From: an uncultured Bacteroidota bacterium
GTDB taxonomy: Bacteria; Bacteroidota; Bacteroidia; Chitinophagales; Saprospiraceae
Reading direction: 5' to 3'
Length of the DNA stretch: 8,498 nt
Assembly: GCA_937926185.1 (NCBI GenBank)
Contig: CALEYM010000478.1
Coordinates: 1 to 8,498 of the forward strand
Shown: positions 6,328 to 8,498 of the stretch, in pieces
Layout: each line of letters begins with the position of its first letter
Position numbering within the stretch: the stretch's first letter is position 1
Notes under the pieces: model-generated
Databases searched by the model: none
What the model saw: the letters and a program-made list of their open reading frames with translations, nothing else
What the model was told of the DNA's origin: nothing
Position numbers and translations under genes: made by a program

Positions 6328-6852
6328 TTATTCGGCAATGTGGCGCCCCAGTACGTCGCGGGCAAACAAAATGCGCGGCCGCCAGTAAGAGGACGTACTG
6401 ACATTTTCGACCACCACTCCGCGGCTGCACGTGCTGTGAATGCAGATGATGCCGTTGGGGGTGTTCTCCACCACCATGCCTACGTGCTGGATGCGGCCTT
6501 TGCGACCGAAAAACAACAAATCGCCCGGCATCACGTCGCTCAGCGGCACTTTGGTGCCCTGCAGCGATTGCGTGGCGGAGCCGCAGGAAACTGTCACGTC
6601 AAATTTTTTCAGAATAAAACTGGTAAAGCCCGAACAATCGAAGCCGGTGGCCGGACTGATGCCGGCATAGCGATAACGGATACCGACAAATTGTTGGGCC
6701 AGGCCGGTCATTTCTTCCCGCAATTGAACCATCTCCGCGCTGAGGGCACGGACAGGACGGTAGGCGGAACCAGTAAGTAACAGGAAAACGGCGATGGGGA
6801 ATAGCAAAAAACGAGATACTTTCTTAAAGCAACAACAGGAAGGGTCGCTCAT
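6328..6852 (-). CDS. NlpC/P60 cell-wall endopeptidase, secreted paralogue
   Basis: A 174-residue NlpC/P60-family peptidoglycan hydrolase. The N-terminus carries a hydrophobic export signal (FLLFPIAVFLLLTGSA, about 15-30), but unlike its neighbour it lacks a lipobox cysteine there; the cysteines C6-C8 precede the hydrophobic core. Cleavage by signal peptidase I after VRA is possible, giving a soluble periplasmic enzyme, or it stays N-terminally anchored. The catalytic domain (about 45-170) shows ATGFDCSGFTSF with C73, IQHVGMVV with H123 and CIHSTCSRG with H139. From TGFDCSGF to the end more than half of the positions match the paralogue at 5547-6086 by eye, so the pair probably arose by tandem duplication. 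The ATG at 6850-6852 follows an A-rich stretch with no Shine-Dalgarno. It ends before a strong terminator and so appears to be its own transcription unit. Confidence 0.9.
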   Translation of the reverse strand: MSDPSCCCFKKVSRFLLFPIAVFLLLTGSAYRPVRALSAEMVQLREEMTGLAQQFVGIRYRYAGISPATGFDCSGFTSFILKKFDVTVSCGSATQSLQGTKVPLSDVMPGDLLFFGRKGRIQHVGMVVENTPNGIICIHSTCSRGVVVENVSTSSYWRPRILFARDVLGRHIAE

Positions 6853-6872
6853 ACAAAAGGATTTTTTTTACA

Positions 6873-6900
6873 CGGTCCGGCACGGTGAAGACCGGGACCG
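6873..6900 (-). promoter_or_regulatory. GC-rich leader hairpin upstream of the second NlpC gene
   Basis: CGGTCC (6873-6878) pairs with GGACCG (6895-6900); inside it CGGT (6883-6886) pairs with ACCG (6891-6894) around the tetraloop GAAG, leaving the bulge GGCA (6879-6882). On the minus strand it falls in the 5' leader, 20 to 47 bases ahead of the ATG, followed by an A-run. It is not a terminator for this strand, since A and not T follows. Function unknown. Confidence 0.4.
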
Positions 6901-6928
6901 CGGGTGTGGAAGATTGTTCGGATTAAAG

Positions 6929-6958
6929 CAAAAAAAGGGCAGATTTGGCAGTTTGCAA
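6929..6958 (-). promoter_or_regulatory. Putative promoter (proximal) for the second NlpC gene
   Basis: On the minus strand TTG (6958-6956) is followed by exactly 19 bases and then TTTTTTTG (6936-6929), which differs from the Bacteroidota -7 consensus TAnnTTTG in one defined base. The predicted start is near 6922, giving a leader of about 70 bases that includes the hairpin at 6873-6900. Motif match only. Confidence 0.45.
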
Positions 6959-7019
6959 CAGGTGCATGTTCACGGGTAGGATTATTTTAATAAATGCTTG
7001 CCAAAACCCTTGCGTGGGG

Positions 7020-7027
7020 CAAAGGTA
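7020..7027 (-). promoter_or_regulatory. Putative distal -7 element (TACCTTTG)
   Basis: TACCTTTG on the minus strand is a perfect match to TAnnTTTG in the AT-rich gap between the amidase stop and the NlpC gene. No TTG sits at the expected -33 spacing, so it is weaker than the exact -7 match suggests. If used, the leader would be about 160 bases. Confidence 0.35.
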
Positions 7028-7078
7028 GAAAAAGGTTTTAAATTGCTCCTGTTTGAAATAAAAATTGTTAAAAAAATC

Positions 7079-7858
7079 TTAAAACAGTTGAAATGAATCG
7101 GCGTCTTCCAAAAAAGGCAATTGCCGCCGGAATTGTTGCAATTCCTCCAATGATAGTTTGGCAGTAAATAGCCCCTCCTGCCCACTTATTTGGCAAATTT
7201 TCCGGCCGGAAAAGTCAATTATTGCCGAGTCGCCGCTGTATTCGTGGCCGTTACCGTCTTTGCCCACGATGTTAACGGCTGCTATGTAACATTGGTTTTC
7301 GATGGCCCGGGCGGGCAAAAGCGCGCGCCAGTGGTGGCCGCGCCGCTCGGGCCAGTTGGCCACGTAGAGCAGCAAATCATAGCGTCCCGTTTCGCCGGCG
7401 GCCAGGTTGCGGCTCCATACCGGAAAACGAAGATCATAGCACACCAGGAGGCAAATTTTCCAACCCTGCCATTCCACGATGCGCCGGGCGTTGCCGGGCG
7501 TGTAGGTTTCATGCTCTTTGGCCAGGCCGAACAGGTGCCGTTTGTTGTAAATATCCAGTTGCCCGTCGGGACGCATGAATACCAGCCGGTTGTAAAAATT
7601 ACCGGCTTCGCGGCAAATAAAACTGCCGGTAACGGCGGCGGCGGTTCGGGCGGCCTGTTCGCGCAGCCATTGCACGGTGGGGCCGTCCATGGGTTCTGCC
7701 AGCATAGATGCATTCATGGAAAAACCGGTGGTGAACATTTCCGGCAGGATGACAAGGTCGGTGTGACCGGCGAGTGGGGCCAGCTTTTCAGCAAATATGG
7801 CGCGGTTCGCGCCGGGATTTTCCCAATGCAGGTTGGATTGAATGACGGTAACGCGCAT
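7079..7858 (-). CDS. yafV: Nitrilase-family omega-amidase, YafV/Nit2-like
   Basis: A 259-residue cytosolic carbon-nitrogen hydrolase. YafV/Nit2 enzymes hydrolyse 2-oxoglutaramate (and 2-oxosuccinamate) to the 2-oxoacid and ammonia, clearing by-products of glutamine transamination. The nitrilase triad is complete: E40 in VILPEMFTTGF, K106 in YNKRHLF and C140 in LLVCYDLRFPVW; a further conserved-type glutamate, E115, sits in AKEHETYTPG. NWPERRGHHWRALLPARAIENQ and the C-terminal region RRQLPFLEDADSFQL are typical of the YafV branch rather than of NAD synthetase or beta-ureidopropionase branches. The length matches E. coli YafV (256). The ATG at 7856-7858 gives the standard start RVTVIQSNLHW. It is divergent from the DUF962 gene with a gap of about 104 bases. 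No terminator hairpin is visible after the stop, only T-rich sequence. Confidence 0.9.
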   Translation of the reverse strand: MRVTVIQSNLHWENPGANRAIFAEKLAPLAGHTDLVILPEMFTTGFSMNASMLAEPMDGPTVQWLREQAARTAAAVTGSFICREAGNFYNRLVFMRPDGQLDIYNKRHLFGLAKEHETYTPGNARRIVEWQGWKICLLVCYDLRFPVWSRNLAAGETGRYDLLLYVANWPERRGHHWRALLPARAIENQCYIAAVNIVGKDGNGHEYSGDSAIIDFSGRKICQISGQEGLFTAKLSLEELQQFRRQLPFLEDADSFQLF

Positions 7859-7962
7859 AAGTACAATGTTGCAATAACGGGTAAAGATTCAACCAATTGG
7901 TGAAATACAATATCTTGGCCATCGATTTGATCGCTCCATCATCGTTAACAAACAACAAGCGT
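7859..7962. other. Divergent intergenic region, no clear promoter
   Basis: This gap separates two divergently oriented starts, so it should carry promoters for both. I found only weak candidates: TTG (7897-7899) with TCGATTTG (7922-7929) on the plus strand at a 22-base spacing, and a poor minus-strand match. It contains the perfect 8-base palindrome CCAATTGG (7893-7900). No operator or repeat family is recognised. Confidence 0.3.
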
Positions 7963-8427
7963 ATGAAAAGTATGCAGGACTGGCTGACCGAATACGGTGA
8001 AAGCCATCAGAACCCCACCAACAAACTGGTACACTGGATCTGCGTACCCACCATTTTCTTTTCCATCGTGGGATTGCTCTATGGCGTCAAACTTGGGCTT
8101 GCGCTCACGCCGGCCCTCCAACTCAACCTGGCCATGGTGTTGCTGGCCCTCGCCGTGTTGTATTACATCCGGCTTTCGCCTGCCCTCGCTGTCGGCATGT
8201 TGTTGTTTTCCCTGCTGTGCCTGTTCGTCGCCCAAAAAATTGAAGCGGGCGGCGTTCCGCTTTGGCAGGTATGCCTCGCCCTTTTTGTGCTGGCCTGGAT
8301 CGGACAGTTTTGGGGACACAAGGTGGAAGGCAAAAAACCCTCCTTTTTCAAAGACCTTCAGTTCCTGATGATCGGCCCGGCCTGGCTGATGAGTTTTGTG
8401 TATGGAAAACTGGGAGTGAGGTATTGA
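7963..8427 (+). CDS. DUF962/Mpo1-like membrane protein
   Basis: A 154-residue multi-pass membrane protein of the DUF962 (Mpo1-like) family. Yeast Mpo1 is an Fe(II)-dependent dioxygenase in alpha-oxidation of 2-hydroxy fatty acids; activity of bacterial members is largely inferred. Family landmarks are the N-terminal ESHQNPTNKLVHWICVP (H15, N20, H24) and, after the third hydrophobic span, WIGQFWGHKVEGKKPS (H119, E122), consistent with histidine metal ligands. Hydrophobic spans lie at about 26-46, 54-70, 75-92 and 100-118, with a further one near 132-148. I chose ATG 7963 (MKSMQDW); ATG 7972 is equally possible, whereas the reading frame's extension back to a TTG at 7897 encodes nothing typical. 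It is the only plus-strand gene here. A substrate in sphingolipid or 2-hydroxy-lipid breakdown is inference. Confidence 0.87.
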   Translation: MKSMQDWLTEYGESHQNPTNKLVHWICVPTIFFSIVGLLYGVKLGLALTPALQLNLAMVLLALAVLYYIRLSPALAVGMLLFSLLCLFVAQKIEAGGVPLWQVCLALFVLAWIGQFWGHKVEGKKPSFFKDLQFLMIGPAWLMSFVYGKLGVRY

Positions 8428-8429
8428 AT

Positions 8430-8465
8430 GGTTAACGGGTTAACCTGCAACCCCTTAAACCTTCT
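8430..8465. repeat. Diverged intergenic hairpin related to 6168-6234
   Basis: GGTTAAC (8430-8436) and GTTAACC (8439-8445) are perfect arms around GG. A wider imperfect pairing joins GGTTAACGGGTT (8430-8441) with AACCCCTTAAACC (8449-8461). The part GCAACCCCTTAAACCTTCTA strongly resembles the loop and right arm of the 6168-6234 element, which reads GCAACCCTCTAACCTTCTA. It starts two bases after the DUF962 stop, and CTTTTT follows, so it might help end that transcript. Nothing else is recognised up to the window end. Confidence 0.6.
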
Positions 8466-8498
8466 AATCTTTTTCCCCACCTGTGCCTCCATAAAGAC

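Noticed and set aside
6862..6900. Hairpin plus T-run upstream of the second NlpC gene as a terminator
   Set aside because: The T-run (6862-6869) precedes the hairpin on the plus strand and is an A-run on the minus strand after the hairpin, so neither direction gives stem then T-run.
7190..7903. Plus-strand open frame of 237 codons opposite the amidase
   Set aside because: The amidase on the minus strand has a complete Glu-Lys-Cys triad; the plus-strand frame is a composition-biased shadow.
7897..7962. Extended N-terminus of the DUF962 protein from a TTG start
   Set aside because: The 22 extra residues match nothing typical of the family and the ATG at 7963 gives the usual N-terminus just before the conserved histidine motif.

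Overview
The window looks like a chromosomal segment of a Bacteroidota bacterium, most likely from the Saprospirales or a neighbouring order; this is inferred from content, not from a database match. The reasons are a MoxR / DUF58 / DUF4381-like / BatA gene order typical of Bacteroidota aerotolerance (Bat) loci, an almost complete lack of Shine-Dalgarno sequences before the starts, promoter-like elements of the Bacteroidota type (TTG, about 19 bases, TAnnTTTG), and small repeat families in nearly every intergenic gap.

Layout: seven of the eight major genes lie on the minus strand and are transcribed right to left. From 5428 down to 73 runs a compact cluster: moxR, a secreted two-repeat protein with a C-terminal DUF3298-like (RsiV-like) domain, a DUF58 protein, a membrane-anchored BatD/DUF4381-like protein and the VWA protein BatA. 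The last three overlap by 8 and 4 bases, suggesting translational coupling. The next gene (batB would be expected) would lie beyond position 1. Upstream are two paralogous NlpC/P60 cell-wall hydrolase genes (5547-6086, a lipoprotein, and 6328-6852), separated by a strong minus-strand rho-independent terminator and a long inverted repeat. Further right are a YafV/Nit2-type omega-amidase (7079-7858, minus) and, divergently, a DUF962/Mpo1-like membrane protein (7963-8427, plus).

How the genes work together: MoxR is an AAA+ chaperone expected to act on the VWA-fold partners (DUF58, BatA) at the inner membrane, with the DUF4381-like protein as a periplasm-spanning membrane partner. The DUF3298-like protein inserted between moxR and the DUF58 gene is a plausible extra periplasmic component or client. 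The NlpC/P60 genes share an envelope theme, but the sequence does not show that they belong to the same system. The amidase and DUF962 genes look like independent metabolic neighbours.

The most unusual content is outside the genes: a 21-base palindrome family (three copies between nlpC and moxR, overlapping a putative moxR promoter), a 7-mer and an 8-mer tandem array at gene junctions, and an intergenic hairpin family built of GGTTAGAAGGTT words with a diverged copy at the right edge. No RNA genes, CRISPR array, transposase or phage genes were seen. No gap between genes exceeds 300 bases.
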